NCBI RefSeq assembly: GCF_022682495.2
Contig: NC_071391.1
Span: 42,499,998 to 42,563,997 of the forward strand
Length of the DNA: 64,000 nucleotides
DNA from: Desmodus rotundus
Taxonomy: Eukaryota > Chordata > Mammalia > Chiroptera > Phyllostomidae
Direction of reading: 5' to 3'
Part shown: one piece after another, positions 11,141-21,869 of the stretch
Layout of the letters: each line of letters opens with the position of its first letter
Numbering within the stretch: position 1 is the first letter of the stretch
The notes under the pieces: model-generated
What the model saw: the letters and a program-made list of their open reading frames with translations, nothing else
What the model was told of the DNA's origin: nothing
Database searches by the model: none
Made by a program: the position numbers and the translations under genes

Positions 11141-12492
11141 TATAAGTAAGTGGGGTTGTATTAAATTCAAACTTTGGTACTCTGACAACCGACCGCCAGG
11201 TTCTTTGTCATTGCTCTATATTGCTGCCATATCATGTAGGGGGAAATCACTATATATTAATTAGTGAAAAAAATCTCTATTCTACATACAAGAATCAAGT
11301 GAGTAAAAGGCACACCTGTCTTAAAAATGGAAGGAATTGTATCTAAATATGTGTAGAGATTATCTCCAGGTAAGAAGATTTTAGCTGGTTTTGCCTAATT
11401 TTAGTATTCTTAATGTTATTAATTTTTTAAAAGAACTCCTTTTAGTGTCAAAGATAAAACAATGTTTTATTTTTGAAAAAAAGAGTGTTAGCAAATTCAC
11501 AAGACATGCAATATCCTCAAAAACAGTGCCACTCAGATGAACCATGTTATTTTGAAGCTTCAAAACAACTCACAGCTTTTGTTTAAGTATTTCCAGATTT
11601 ATAAACAAATGGTATTTGCACAACATATTTAAGCTACTAGGAAATGTATTAACCTCCTCTTTTAGCACAAGTGCACAGACTCACACATCCACACATATCA
11701 AGCATATGAATCACTTGCAATTGTGGGGACATTTTAAGAGAACTATAAGATAATAGCCGGTTTTGTGTTTGTTTATTGACAAGGAATAAGCATAGTTGTT
11801 TACCATGGACCTTGCTGATGGGCTACCTTAACTTTCTATTTTATTCATTTCTGTAATATTTGGATTTAAAGCAGTATAAAAAATCCCCATGTCTAAAATG
11901 AACAAAAAACAAACAAACAAAAAATACCTGTTGGAGTGCCCAGGTGTGTAAGTTTCCATAGTGGCTGATGTTTGGAAAAAAGGAGGAGTGAAAATAAGGC
12001 AAGTATAAGCAAACTACTACTAATTTGGGTATTAAACTAGGGTGACTTCATGAACTTTAACAAAAGGTCATTTGGTCTAAAATTTGTGCAAATCTCAAGA
12101 TTTCCTCCCCTGATGTATGGGACTTGCTTACCTCCACTTGGAACTTCCTTTTTTTTTTCGCTCTAATGTTGGTCTGTTTGGAATCCCAAGGTTAGATGTC
12201 ATGTCCCAAGTTGTCAGAAGCCCCTAGCTATTTCTAACTCAGTAGCTAACTGGGAAAACAGAATAGTAAATTTAAATAGAGTGTGACTCATACCTCATAA
12301 TTTAGCTCATGGAAGGAAGATATAAAAGAGCATTTGACAAGTCAAGTTACATTCTTCATTTTTCTATTAAATGATATATTCTGCAATATTGCATTTCTAT
12401 CATGAGTATTTGACTCTAGCAGAAATCTTCTGTTTGAGAAAGAATACATTTTGGATTTAAGCCATGATCCCTCCCTAGAAAGTAGAATGTAT
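11141..12492. other. 3' flank of OR2AG copy A, nothing recognised
   Basis: No gene seen. A poly(T) run lies near 12150. The last 60 bp before the OR stop (for example ATCCCTCCCTAGAA at about 12466-12480) resemble the matching position beside copy B (about 33816-33830), so the duplication includes some 3' flank. Confidence 0.4.
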
Positions 12493-13425
12493 CTACAGCA
12501 TGTACTTTCCCAGGACTCTCCTCAAGGCCCCCATGACCTCCTTATTCCTCAGGCTGTATATGAGGGGGTTTAGGGCTGGAGTGACAATCGTGTAGAAAAC
12601 AGAGATGATGTTGTCCTGCTTGGGACTGTGGAGGGAACTAGGCAAGACGTACATGAATGTGGCAGCTCCATAGAACATCCCGACCACAGTGAGGTGCGAA
12701 GAACAGGTGACTAGGGCTTTCTGCCTCCCCTCATTTGAAGGCATGTGAAGCACAGTAAATAAGATTAGTGTGTAGGAGGCAAGGATAGCAACAAGAGCAG
12801 GCATCAGGAAGGTCACACCCATCACATACACCATGAGCTCATATCTGGAGGTATCTGCACATGCCAGCTTCAGCATAGGTGGGATCTCACAAAGCAAGTG
12901 CCTGATCTTCCGGGCTTTGCAGAAAGGATAGTGCATGGTATACAAGGTATGTCCTAGAGCACTCAGGGTTGCCAGGATCCAGGACGTGGCCACCATGAGC
13001 CAGCAGACCCTTGGACTCATGAGAACCATGTAGTTCAGAGGATGACAAATGGCCACATACCTGTCATAGGCCATGAAGGCCAGTAGGAGGTCCTCTGCAC
13101 CACCCAGCATCAGTGCCAGAAACATCTGAAGGGCACAGCCCCCAAAGGAGATGGTGCTTTCCCTGCGAAGAAAATCCACAAGGGCCTTGGGAGTGACAAC
13201 AGACGTGAAGAGGAGGTCCATGAGTGAGAGCTGCCCAAGCAGGAGGTACATGGGCACATGGAGCCGGGCATCCACTGTGATGAGCAGGAGCAGCAGGCCA
13301 TTGTTGGTCAGAGCCAACATGTAGAGAACTGCAAGTGTGGCCCAGAGCAGCTCAGGGGACCCGCAGTCCTTCAGAAACCCCATCAATATGAAGCCATCTC
13401 CCAGGGTGGAGTTCCAGTGCTCCAT
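12493..13425 (-). CDS. OR2AG1: Olfactory receptor, OR2AG family, copy A (intact)
   Basis: Single-exon odorant receptor of 310 residues, expected to act in olfactory cilia through G-olf. Features: N5 glycosylation site (NST), GQLSLMDLLFTSVVTPKAL after LHVPMY (55-60), C97, MAYDRYVAICHPLNY (118-132, D121-R122-Y123), ECL2 cysteine C179 in HLLCEIPP, KALVTCSSHLTVVGMFYG at TM6 and PALNPLIYSLRNKEV in TM7. The MLLFTS…GGAEDLLLAFMAYDRY signature is typical of OR2AG1/OR2AG2. Compared with copy B the reading frame ends six codons earlier: B has CTGCAG where A has CTGTAG, so A's tail ends KYML. The assignment to OR2AG1 rather than OR2AG2 is tentative. A 3' splice site lies 22 bases before the ATG (13447). 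Confidence 0.92.
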   Translation of the reverse strand: MEHWNSTLGDGFILMGFLKDCGSPELLWATLAVLYMLALTNNGLLLLLITVDARLHVPMYLLLGQLSLMDLLFTSVVTPKALVDFLRRESTISFGGCALQMFLALMLGGAEDLLLAFMAYDRYVAICHPLNYMVLMSPRVCWLMVATSWILATLSALGHTLYTMHYPFCKARKIRHLLCEIPPMLKLACADTSRYELMVYVMGVTFLMPALVAILASYTLILFTVLHMPSNEGRQKALVTCSSHLTVVGMFYGAATFMYVLPSSLHSPKQDNIISVFYTIVTPALNPLIYSLRNKEVMGALRRVLGKYML

Positions 13426-13446
13426 TCTGTGCTGTTTCTTCAGTTG

Positions 13447-13453
13447 CCTAGAA
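13447..13453 (-). promoter_or_regulatory. Predicted 3' splice site upstream of OR2AG copy A
   Basis: On the - strand the text reads TTGGTTCTAG|GCAACTGAAG, and the exon would begin at 13447, 22 bases before the ATG. The same sequence stands at the same distance before copy B (34798). OR coding exons normally have such an acceptor close to the start codon. Confidence 0.6.
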
Positions 13454-13967
13454 CCAAATAGATTCTTGGTAAAATTTTGCTAAAATGGTCCCTTAGTTTT
13501 GTAATATCCAACATGAGTCCAATGAGATGATATCTTTCCCACTGGTAACTGACTTTACCTTTTAATCTCTCAGTTTCTGACTCTTTAATTGTACCATGAT
13601 AAAGAACCACCTAAATAAAGAACAGGTGTCACAGCAATTGCCACACATTAAGAGAGTACCATAAAAAATATTTTTCGGTCATCAAACATGAACATGTATC
13701 TTTCCAAAAAGATTAAATCATCTTTCTCTTAATAGAAAACAATATTCTGGCAACTATGCTTTCGATTATTCTTGGACTGATCTTATGATTTAAAAACCTA
13801 GTTGCTGTTATGGCTAGACCTGCTATGAAAATTAAATTCTAAAACAGGTACAGGTTAAATTCTAAAACAGATAGGTTTCGATATAGCACTTCCACTTATT
13901 TTTCCATATAATTTGTATCCATTTGTTCTCACCATTAAGGCTGTGGATACAATCCTCACTGGAAGAG
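13454..13967. other. Intron-like flank of OR2AG copy A
   Basis: No gene seen. The first 60 bp resemble the copy B flank (34800-34860), then similarity becomes hard to follow by eye. A short direct repeat GGTTAAATTCTAAAACAG occurs around 13840-13870. Confidence 0.4.
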
Positions 13968-13995
13968 CTAATGTGTGCCCACTATTTATTTATTT

Positions 13996-14260
13996 ACTTA
14001 CTTACTTATTTATTTTTACATCCTCACCTGAGAATATATTTTTATTGGTTTTAGAGAGAGGAAAGGAGACAGAGAGAGGGACAGAGGAGAAACATTGATG
14101 TGAGAGAGAGAGAGCGGCATTGATAGGTTGCCTCCCATATGTACCCTGACCAGAGTTTGAACCAGGAAAGTGGGTATGCACCTTAACCTGGAATTGATCT
14201 TGCAACTTTTTGGTGTACGTGTGAATGATGCTCCAATCAACAGGGCCACCCAGACAGGGC
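13996..14260 (-). mobile_element. VES-type SINE, minus strand
   Basis: On the + strand: T-rich (TTTA)n tail, ATATTTTTATTGGTTTTAGAG, GA-rich block, AAACATTGATGTGAGAG, GGTTGCCTCCC, CCTGACCAGAG, GGAATTGATCTTGCAAC and GGGCCACCCAGACAGGGC. This is the reverse complement of a bat tRNA-derived SINE. Flanks CTAATGTGTGCCCACT (left) and CTAACATGTGTCCACT (right) look like an imperfect TSD. Confidence 0.85.
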
Positions 14261-14915
14261 TAACATGTGTCCACTTTAGTCACTTTTCTTGACTAGCTCC
14301 CCTTTTCCATGTGCCTGAGAGAGAATTCACTGTCTGAGACTAGGAGATGGTGCGTTTGAGTTGCTGTTGCTTTTAGAGTTAAAAATTTAGGATCAATGAA
14401 AATATAGGTGCTTTTTAAAAACAGATTATGATAAAATGTGACCTGGGAGGACTCAGAAATATAACAGATTAGGTCCTGCCCAGGAAGATAAGAGTGTTTA
14501 TGTTTGAAAAAATGGTGAAGAGTATTGGCCTCTTTGATTCCACAGGATTTTAATGGTAAAAAGGTATTAGAGCATATTACAAGTATATCATTGGCCTTTA
14601 GGTGGATCTTTTGGAGATGTGTTTGATCAGATAGGTGCAAAAACGCCTTATCAGAAGCCAGCAAAGCCTATTGGGTCTAATGGCATGTACTGATACTTTG
14701 TCAGGAAGTAGATAACCAAGCCTGGCATGTAGCACAGACTCATCATCCTCACTGATTCCTCTTCATGTTCAGAAAACAACAAGAATAGAAGAGGATTGGG
14801 AAGTGCTGTAGAGCCCAAAGCACTACAGAAGATGGAAGACAAAGTAGCTTAGTTCTTGGGCTTTGTTTTTCAACTCAGCTTTCCTGGAGGTTGCTCATTT
14901 CCCTGAAAGAAAATC
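14261..14915. other. Upstream region of OR2AG copy A
   Basis: No coding gene seen. It probably is intron of the OR2AG transcription unit. The ORFs on the - strand (60-120 residues) have no family features. Confidence 0.35.
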
Positions 14916-14921
14916 CATGCT

Positions 14922-14935
14922 CTTACCTCAGGTGC
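14922..14935 (-). promoter_or_regulatory. Predicted 5' splice donor of an OR2AG non-coding exon (copy A)
   Basis: The - strand reads CAGCACCTGAG|GTAAGAGC, an excellent donor consensus, with the exon ending at about 14927. The paralogous position beside copy B (37813-37820) reads CTCATCTGAG|GTAAGGGC, in otherwise similar sequence. Joined to the acceptor at 13447 this gives an intron of about 1.5 kb. The transcription start was not identified. Confidence 0.45.
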
Positions 14936-15700
14936 TGAGTGACAGGCCCAGCTGGCTGACCGTGCAGACTCCCCTGGGATTGTTTTAAGGTCAGCAATGT
15001 TCCCGTAGAAAAGGGGAAGGAAGATAACAATTTTTTAGCAGCATCCAGTTGGTTTAATTCTTGCTAAGTTGGGTAAGTGTCTGAGGAGTCTGAGCAAGAT
15101 AGGTATCAGGGCCCTTCTGTGCTTTCTATTCCTCTACAGGTCTCTTGTGATGCAATAGACACAGACAGAAAGCTGATATAGTCCTTGGGAACTATCCATG
15201 GAGCAAGAAGATGGCTTTCTTGTTCTCTCACCTATGGAGAATTAGGAGAAACTGCTTCTGTCCCAGGTAAAGAGCCCATCTAACTCTGGAGCAGTTGTCA
15301 GACTGAGTTCTTAGGTCTAGATGCTCAGATGTTCATTTACTATTGAAAGGGTCTTGGAGCAAAGGTGAAAGCAACAGGGATCTGGAGGAAGTACATATTG
15401 AAAGAGCTGCCTAAGGGAGATCCTGTTATGCTTGTCCTCCTTGTCCCTGGAGCCAACAGTGAGTTAGAGTCCTGTCCTGGGAGAAGCTGCTCTGTCTCCT
15501 TATCCCGTGATCCAACCTCCTCTACTCTATTCTATCCTAACCTTCAGAGGGACTTATCTTCTGAAATGAAATGATCTCCCCTGGAAATGCAGGTCCAGGA
15601 AACAGAATGTTAATGAATCCTCTTGGGCTTGTTTTCTGGACCAGGATCCCTGCACTCTCCTCTTACTAATTTTTTTTTACCCAAATTGCCAATTTATGTG
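14936..15700. other. Duplicated upstream block of OR2AG copy A
   Basis: No coding gene. Parts resemble 37820-38410 near copy B, for example the AATGAATCCTCTTGGGC segment at about 15613 and AATGAATCCCTTGGGCAGG at about 38373. This suggests the duplication reached at least 2.2 kb upstream of the copy A start codon and 3.6 kb upstream of copy B's. Confidence 0.4.
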
Positions 15701-15799
15701 CTTTATATAAAACATTTAAGATACAAGTTAGTGAAGGATTGTGTAAAGTCTAAAACAAAGTTGTTTTTTTTACAGTGGGGTTGAGATAAAGGGCTTAGG

Positions 15800-16476
15800 A
15801 GGTACAGCAATAAATGAAAATATCTTTATGATCTTGTGGCAGGGAAGAATCTTGAACAAGATACAAAAAACACTAAACTTAGATTAAAAAATTGATGAAT
15901 TAGACTGCATTAAAATTTAAAACTTTGGTCCACCAAAAGTGGAATGACAAGGTATAAGCTGCAAGAATGTATATAATCAGTAAAGATTTTACATCTAAAA
16001 TGCACATAAAATGTCTACTATTAGATTTTAAAAGATACAAAACAACAGAAAAATAGAGAATAACATAAAATAAAAATTTTACAAAAAATAGGACACAAAT
16101 TGTGAATAAAATGATACAAATTCTTTATAATTAATGAAATAATGTTAAAGCCCTTGATAAGATAATATTTTGCTCATCATGGTAAAAATTAAGGTGTTTA
16201 ATAACTACTGGCCATAAAGATGTAGATCCTTGGGAATAGATACTTGATGGAACTAGAACGTGATACAACCATGTTAGGAAATACTTCAGTGCCAGTTTCT
16301 GAATCTGAACATTTGCATGACATAGAGGCAGACATATTAGCAGTTCCACTTCTATTTATGTGATTTATAGAAAGTCCAGCTCATGAGTCCCAAGAGATAT
16401 GTATAGGAATATTCATGGAAGCATTGAGTATAAAAGGGAAAACCTAGAAACAATCCTAGTGTCTTTCAACAGGAAA
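15800..16476 (+). mobile_element. Old LINE-1 ORF2 fragment, first part
   Basis: Segments such as TTGAACAAGATACAAAAAAC, GATGAATTAGACTGCATTAAAATT and the later TTGATGGAACTAGAACGTG follow the ORF2 C-terminal half of old mammalian L1s. The fragment is interrupted at 16477 by a MaLR LTR and resumes at 16869. Confidence 0.7.
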
Positions 16477-16481
16477 ATATA

Positions 16482-16863
16482 TGTTATAGACTGAATCATG
16501 TCCCCCCAAAATAGGTGCATTGAAGCCTTAACACTCAATATGTCTATATTTGGAGATAGGACTTTCAGGAGGGTATTGAGATTATGTAAGGTTGTAAGTG
16601 TGGGGCTCTGATCCAGTGGAACTTGTGTCCTTCTAAGAAGAGGAAGAGCTATCAGGCCTGTGCTTGAACAGACAAAGCCATGTGAGGACAGAGAGTAAGA
16701 AGACAGTTGTCTGCAAACCAGGAGGAAAGTTCTTACCAGGAACCAACCCTGTTAGCAGCACCTCGATCTTGGATTTCCAGCCTTTAGAACTGTGAGAAAA
16801 TAAACTTCTGTTGTTTAAACACCCTGGTCTGTTGTATTTTGTTATGGCAACCCTAGCAGACTA
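16482..16863 (+). mobile_element. MaLR-type solo LTR (MLT1/MST-like) nested in L1
   Basis: Begins TGTTATAGACTGAATCATGT with CCCCCCAAA, continues GGAGATAGGACTTTCAGGAGG, TCCTTCTAAGAAGAGGAAGAG, GTGAGGACAGAGAGTAAGAAG and ACTGTGAGAAAATAAAC (AATAAA at 16799-16804), and ends near CCCTAGCAGACTA. The 5-bp flanks ATATA (16477-16481 and 16864-16868) match, as expected for this superfamily. Confidence 0.8.
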
Positions 16864-16868
16864 ATATA

Positions 16869-17020
16869 ATACATAAACCATTTGTGATATATAGATGCAA
16901 CAGAACATTAAACCATAATAAAAATGAATAAACAACAACTACAGCCCACAGGGGATGAATCTTGAAAAACATCTTTACTGATACTATCAAGACATGAAAG
17001 ACTTTTTCAACACTATACCA
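16869..17020 (+). mobile_element. Old LINE-1 ORF2 fragment, continuation
   Basis: Resumes the L1 interrupted by the MaLR LTR: CATTTGTGATATATAGATGCAACAGAACATTAAACCATAATAAAAATGAATAAAC corresponds to the 'one-row table' stretch near the L1 3' end. It is decayed. Confidence 0.6.
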
Positions 17021-17679
17021 TTTTTATAAATCTTAAAAACAAAAAATAATAATGTAGTATTTTGGGATATGTGCATATGAGTTCATACTATTTCTTTTAA
17101 AGCAAAGGAATAATCAACATAAAATTCAGGACAATGGAAAGACAGAGGATTAAGACGAAGACACTCATGTAGAAACAATGGCATTGTCAATGCTGTAGTT
17201 ATGAAGTCAGATAATGTCCACTCATTAAGGTAGCTTGGAGGCCCTAGGTTTCTATCCCACCTTAAGGGAGGCACTGATGGCAAGTTTCTAAATTGCTGAC
17301 AACAAACCAGGAAGAACAGGCCCCTTTCATGATCTGCCCTCTGCCCTAGCTTTTAAGGTGGATTCTATGGCATCTGTGAACACTCTTTCCTCCACCCTCC
17401 CTTCCACTGGCTTCTTTATGATCCTCTTAGCCTGAACTGTTTCCAGTTCAATGTGACCGTGCTCTGTGGAATCTGCAACTACAAGATCTTCCTTTTATTG
17501 ACCTTCGACAATCTCGTGTGGCCTGTGTGTGAGTATGGGTATCATGGTCTTATGTGTTGTCTGCCACCAATGATACCTGAAGAGAGAGTAGACAATTTTC
17601 TAAGTATTGAGCAGGAAAAAGTTAACTAAAAAGAAATACACACAGTACCTAAGCTGTAGAAAAGATTTTCTTCAACATT
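17021..17679. other. Unassigned intergenic sequence
   Basis: About 660 bp with no gene or repeat I can name with confidence. Confidence 0.4.
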
Positions 17680-19641
17680 AAAGAAAATCTTTTCATCTGG
17701 CCAAGATGGAGGCATAGGTAGATACACTTTGCCTTCTCACACAACCAAAAGAAAGACAATGACAAATTTAAAAACAAAAAACAACCACAATTGCTGGAAA
17801 ATTGAACTGTATGGAAGTCTGACAACCAAGGAGTTAAAGAAGAAACATTCATCCAGACTGGTAGGAGGGGTGGGGATGGGCAGCCAGGGTGGAGAGGATG
17901 TGCATCAAGGTGGCAGCTATAGGACTGGGTGGGTGAGGCAGCAGCTGGCAGACTGGGCAGTCCCATGTTTGCATGCAGATAAACTGGGAGGAACAACTGG
18001 GGAGCAAGACAGATGGCACAACCCATGGTTCCAGGATGGGAAAATAAAGCCTCAAATCCTCTGGTTGCAAAAACCTGTAGGAATTATGGTGGCAGGAGAA
18101 ACTCCCAGCCTCATAGAAGAGTTCCTTGGAGAGACCTACAGGGTCCTAGAATGTACACAAAACCACCCACCCAGAGAATCAGCACTGGAAAGACCCAATT
18201 TGCTTATGGGTAGCAGCAGAAGTGACTGAAAGCCTCTGAGAACAGAACAAGTGGCATTATTCCTTCTTGGACCCCTCCCCTACATACAGCACCACAACGC
18301 AACCAAGTGAGTTGCCTTGCCCTGGTGAATACCTAAGGCTCCACTCATTACTATGTACCTGGCACATGAGACAAAAAAAATATATGGCCCAAATGAAAAA
18401 ACAGATCAAAGCTCTACAAATGGAACTAAGCAATGAAGAGATAGCCAACCTATCAGATGCACAGTTCAAAACACTGGTGATCAGGATGCTCACAGAAATT
18501 GTTGAGTATGTTTGCAAAATAGAGGAAGAAGTGAAGCCTATGCAAAGTGAAATAAAAATATATATACACAGAACCAACAGTGAAGGGAAGGAAACCAGGA
18601 CTCAAATCAATGGTTTGGAGCAGAAGGAAGAAGTAAACATTCAACCAGAATAGAATGAAGAAACAAGAATTCAAAAAAATGAAGAGAGGCTTAGGAACCT
18701 CCAGGACAATTTTAAACATTCCAACATCCAAATCATAGGAGTGCCAGATAGAGGAGAAGAAAAGAGCAAGAAATGGAAAACTTATTTTAAAAAATAACAA
18801 AGGAGAACTTCCCCAATCTGACAAAGGAGATAGACTTCCAGGATGTCCAGGAAGCTCAGAGTCTCAAAAATATTGGACCCAAGGAAGCACACACCAAGAC
18901 ACATCATAATTACATTAGCCAAGATTAAAGATAAGGAGAGAATCTTAAAAACAACAAGAGAAAAGGAGACAGTTACCTACAGAGGAGTTCCCATAAGACT
19001 ATCAGCTGATTTCTCAAAGAAACCTTGCAGGCAAGAGGGGTCTGGAAAGAAGATTTCAAAGTCATGAAAGGCAAGGACCTACCTCCAAGATTACTCTACC
19101 CAGCAAAGCTATTATTTAGAATGGAAGGGCATATAAAGTGCTTCCCAGATAAGGTCAAGTTAAAGAAGTTCATCATCACCCAGCCCTTATTGTATGAAAT
19201 GTTAAAAGGACTTATCTAAGAAAAAGAAGATGATTAAAGATATGAACAGTAAAATGACAACAAACTCACAACTATCAACAACTGAACCTAAACAAAAACA
19301 AAATAAAAACAAACTAAGCAAACAACTAGAACAAGAACAGAATCACAGAAATGGCAATCACATGGAAGGTTATCTGTGGGGAGAGGGAAGGGGAAGAATG
19401 AGGGAAAAGGTACAGGGAATAAGAAGCGTAAATGGTCAGTACAAAATAGAGGGAGGGTAAGAATAGTATAGGAAATGTAGAAGCCAAAGAACTTATATGT
19501 GTGATCCATGGTTATGAACTAAGCAAGGAGGGAATGCTGGTGAGAGGGGGGTACAGGGCAGAGGAGAATAAAGGGGGGAAAATGGAACAAGTGTAATAGC
19601 ATAATCAATAAAACATATATTTTTAAAAGAAAATCTTTTCA
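17680..19641 (+). mobile_element. HAL1-like element: L1 with ORF1 but no ORF2, with TSDs
   Basis: The insertion (17696-19625) is bounded by a perfect 16-bp TSD, AAAGAAAATCTTTTCA, at 17680-17695 and 19626-19641. It begins with an L1 5' end (CCAAGATGGAGGCATAGGTAG), has a GC-richer 5'UTR to about 18380, then a full-length but broken ORF1 to the TAA at 19217-19219. That ORF1 has a coiled-coil part (18390-18650), the RRM part (18660-18830) and the C-terminal part RHIIITLAKIKDKERILK…RLSADFS…LLYPAKLLFRMEGHIKCFPDK (18895-19170). A 3'UTR ending in AATAAAACATAT follows directly. No ORF2 sequence lies between. This is the layout of half-L1 (HAL1) elements, mobilised in trans by L1. Confidence 0.85.
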
Positions 19642-19985
19642 ATCCTCCAAGAGATAAAAGATGGATTATCCACTAAAAAAGACAATTAGATGATAGTGGA
19701 CTTTTCAGTGGTAGTAATAAGATAAGAGAGAAAATCTTCAAAAGTGCTAAGGGCATATAACTGCACACTTAGAATTCTATGCACAGGTAATCATCATTAG
19801 AGAGTGGGGACAAATGAAAAAGAAAAACTAAAATAATTTATTGCTAAAGACCCTCAGTAAAAAAATTCAGCAAGGAGAAAAGTGATGCCTATAGAGGATA
19901 TATAATACAGGGACTAATGATCGAGAAATTGGTTCATTGAATAAATTCATAAGTTTGATTGAAAAAGAATAAATATATTGTAAAA
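19642..19985. other. Unassigned, possibly older repeat
   Basis: No gene seen. The stretch around 19700-19960 (AATTCTATGCACAGG…AGACCCTCAGTAAAAAAATTCAGCAAGG) resembles eroded L1-like text but I cannot fix boundaries. Confidence 0.3.
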
Positions 19986-19989
19986 GAGT

Positions 19990-20632
19990 AAAACTACTTG
20001 GAGATGCTGTAGAGAAAAAGGAAGTTCTCTCATTCACTGCTGGTGGGAATTTAAACTGGTGTGGCCACTATGGAAACAGCATGGTGATTTCTCAAAAAAC
20101 TAAGAATAGAATTACCATGTGACCTAGCAATCCCTCTTCTGGGTATTTACCTAAAAAATTTAAAAATATTTATTTGCATAGATATATGTACACTGTGTTC
20201 ACTGCAACATTATTGACAGTGGCTAAGATATGGAGACAACTGAAGTGTCCTTCAATAGAGGATCAGATATAGAAGATGTGGCACATATACTATGGAATAC
20301 TACTCAGCCATAAGAAAAGATGAAATACTGCCATTTGTGACAGCATGGACCTTGAGAACATTACGCTAAGGAAAATAAGTCAGAAACAGCTAAGAACCAT
20401 ATGATTTCACTCATATGTGGGCTATAATGATGGTTACTAGAGAGAAAGAGCATTGGAGGGGTAGGGAAAAGGGAGTTAAATATATGGCAAATGAAGGATG
20501 ATTTGACTTTGGGTGGTGGGCACACAATGCAATATACAGATCATGTATCATTGAAATGCATACTTGAAACCTATATGATCTTATTAACCAATTATCACCC
20601 CAATAAATTTAACAAAAAAAATATAAAAAAAG
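19990..20632 (+). mobile_element. LINE-1 3' end (old subfamily)
   Basis: ORF2 C-terminal remnant (…CTCATTCACTGCTGGTGGGAATTTAAACTGG…GACCTAGCAATCCCTCTTCTGGG…GGAATACTACTCAGCCATAAG) and 3'UTR through TGAAACCTATATGATC and CCAATAAATTTAAC with an A-rich tail. Confidence 0.9.
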
Positions 20633-20869
20633 GAGGCAATAAACTGTCATTTAAAGTAATACAATAAATATTTAATGAGAACAAGTAAAGAGCTACAACT
20701 AGATAGACAACGAATAACATAGTAGCAACATTTATAAAGTTAAAGCGAAAGAAGAGTAAAACTAAAATTCTTGACAAAAACAACAAGGGGGGAATGGGAT
20801 TTTTATCTGGGTACTTAAAGAGGGCTGCAGGAGCAGAATATTAAAAGCCTCATGTTCATTTATTTTAAA

Positions 20870-21470
20870 TTATCATGTCCTATATTATTATTTTTAATAA
20901 GTATAATACACATACAGTACAACTCACCTATTTTACATTGCAGTTCTGCAAATTTTGACAATGTATCTAGCCATGTAACCACCACCAAAGTCAAGATAAA
21001 GAAATTTCATCAAACCGGATAATTCTCTGGTGCCCTTCTGTAATCACCTCCTGTTCTCACCCAAGCCCTAGCCAACTGTCTGATCTGTATATGTCAGTCT
21101 TATTTTGATCTTTTCCAGAATATCATATAAGTGGTATCATACATTTTGAGTCTAGCTTCTTCCATATTCTGGTGTCTATTGAGTAGTCTGTTCCCATTTG
21201 TTGCTGAGTAGTATCTAATTGTATGCATGTATCCTAGTTTATTTATCCACTCACCAGTTGAAGGGCATTTGTGTTGTTTCCAGTTTTTGTTGATTATGAA
21301 AACAGCTATCATAAACATTCATGTATAGGTTTTTGAATGAACATAAATCGTCCATTCCCTTGGGTAAATTCCTCAAAATGAACAAGCTCAGTTGTATGGT
21401 AAGTGTATGTTTAAGATGATAAGAAACTGCCAAACTTTTCCATAGTCATTGAACCATTTTGCATTCCCAA
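20870..21470 (-). mobile_element. LINE-1 3' end, minus strand (old subfamily)
   Basis: The + strand shows the reverse complement of the ORF2 end: GGTATCATACATTTTGAG, TTGCTGAGTAGTATCTAATTGTATG, TTTATTTATCCACTCACCAGTTGAAGGGCATTTG and CTGCCAAACTTTTCCA. 20890-21060 corresponds to the L1 3'UTR. Confidence 0.8.
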
Positions 21471-21682
21471 TTTTATTCTCATTTTGCATTTTATTAAGAT
21501 ATAAGGAATAAGTTCTTTAAATTATGGTTCAAAATAAATGAAGTGTTGCCTGAAGCCTTAAATTTCAAGTCCTCCCAATTAGCATTTAAATTTTAAAAAG
21601 TAGTTTTGGTAAATGACGGAGATTATCAATGCAAGTAACAAAGGAGGTGCATTTCAAGACAGAATGTCATGTAGGGTCTCAC

Positions 21683-21756
21683 ATTTACACACAGTGTTGG
21701 ACATGAAAAACATTAGTGAATTTACACACAGTGTTGGACATGAAAAACATTAGTGA
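21683..21756. repeat. Perfect 37-bp tandem duplication
   Basis: Two identical 37-bp copies stand head to tail at 21683-21719 and 21720-21756 (each starts ATTTACACACAGTG and ends ATTAGTGA). Identity suggests a recent event. Confidence 0.95.
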
Positions 21757-21869
21757 CAACTAAATCCTGTCTAGTTAGCAATGTTGAAAGTATTCTTCAA
21801 AATTGCTTAAAAATTTTTTTGAGATATGTGGATTATAAAGATTGGTTGTATCTCTTATGGAATATACCT

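Noticed and set aside
17649..18229. ORFs of 125 and 166 residues
   Set aside because: They lie in the 5'UTR of the HAL1-like element and have no domain features.
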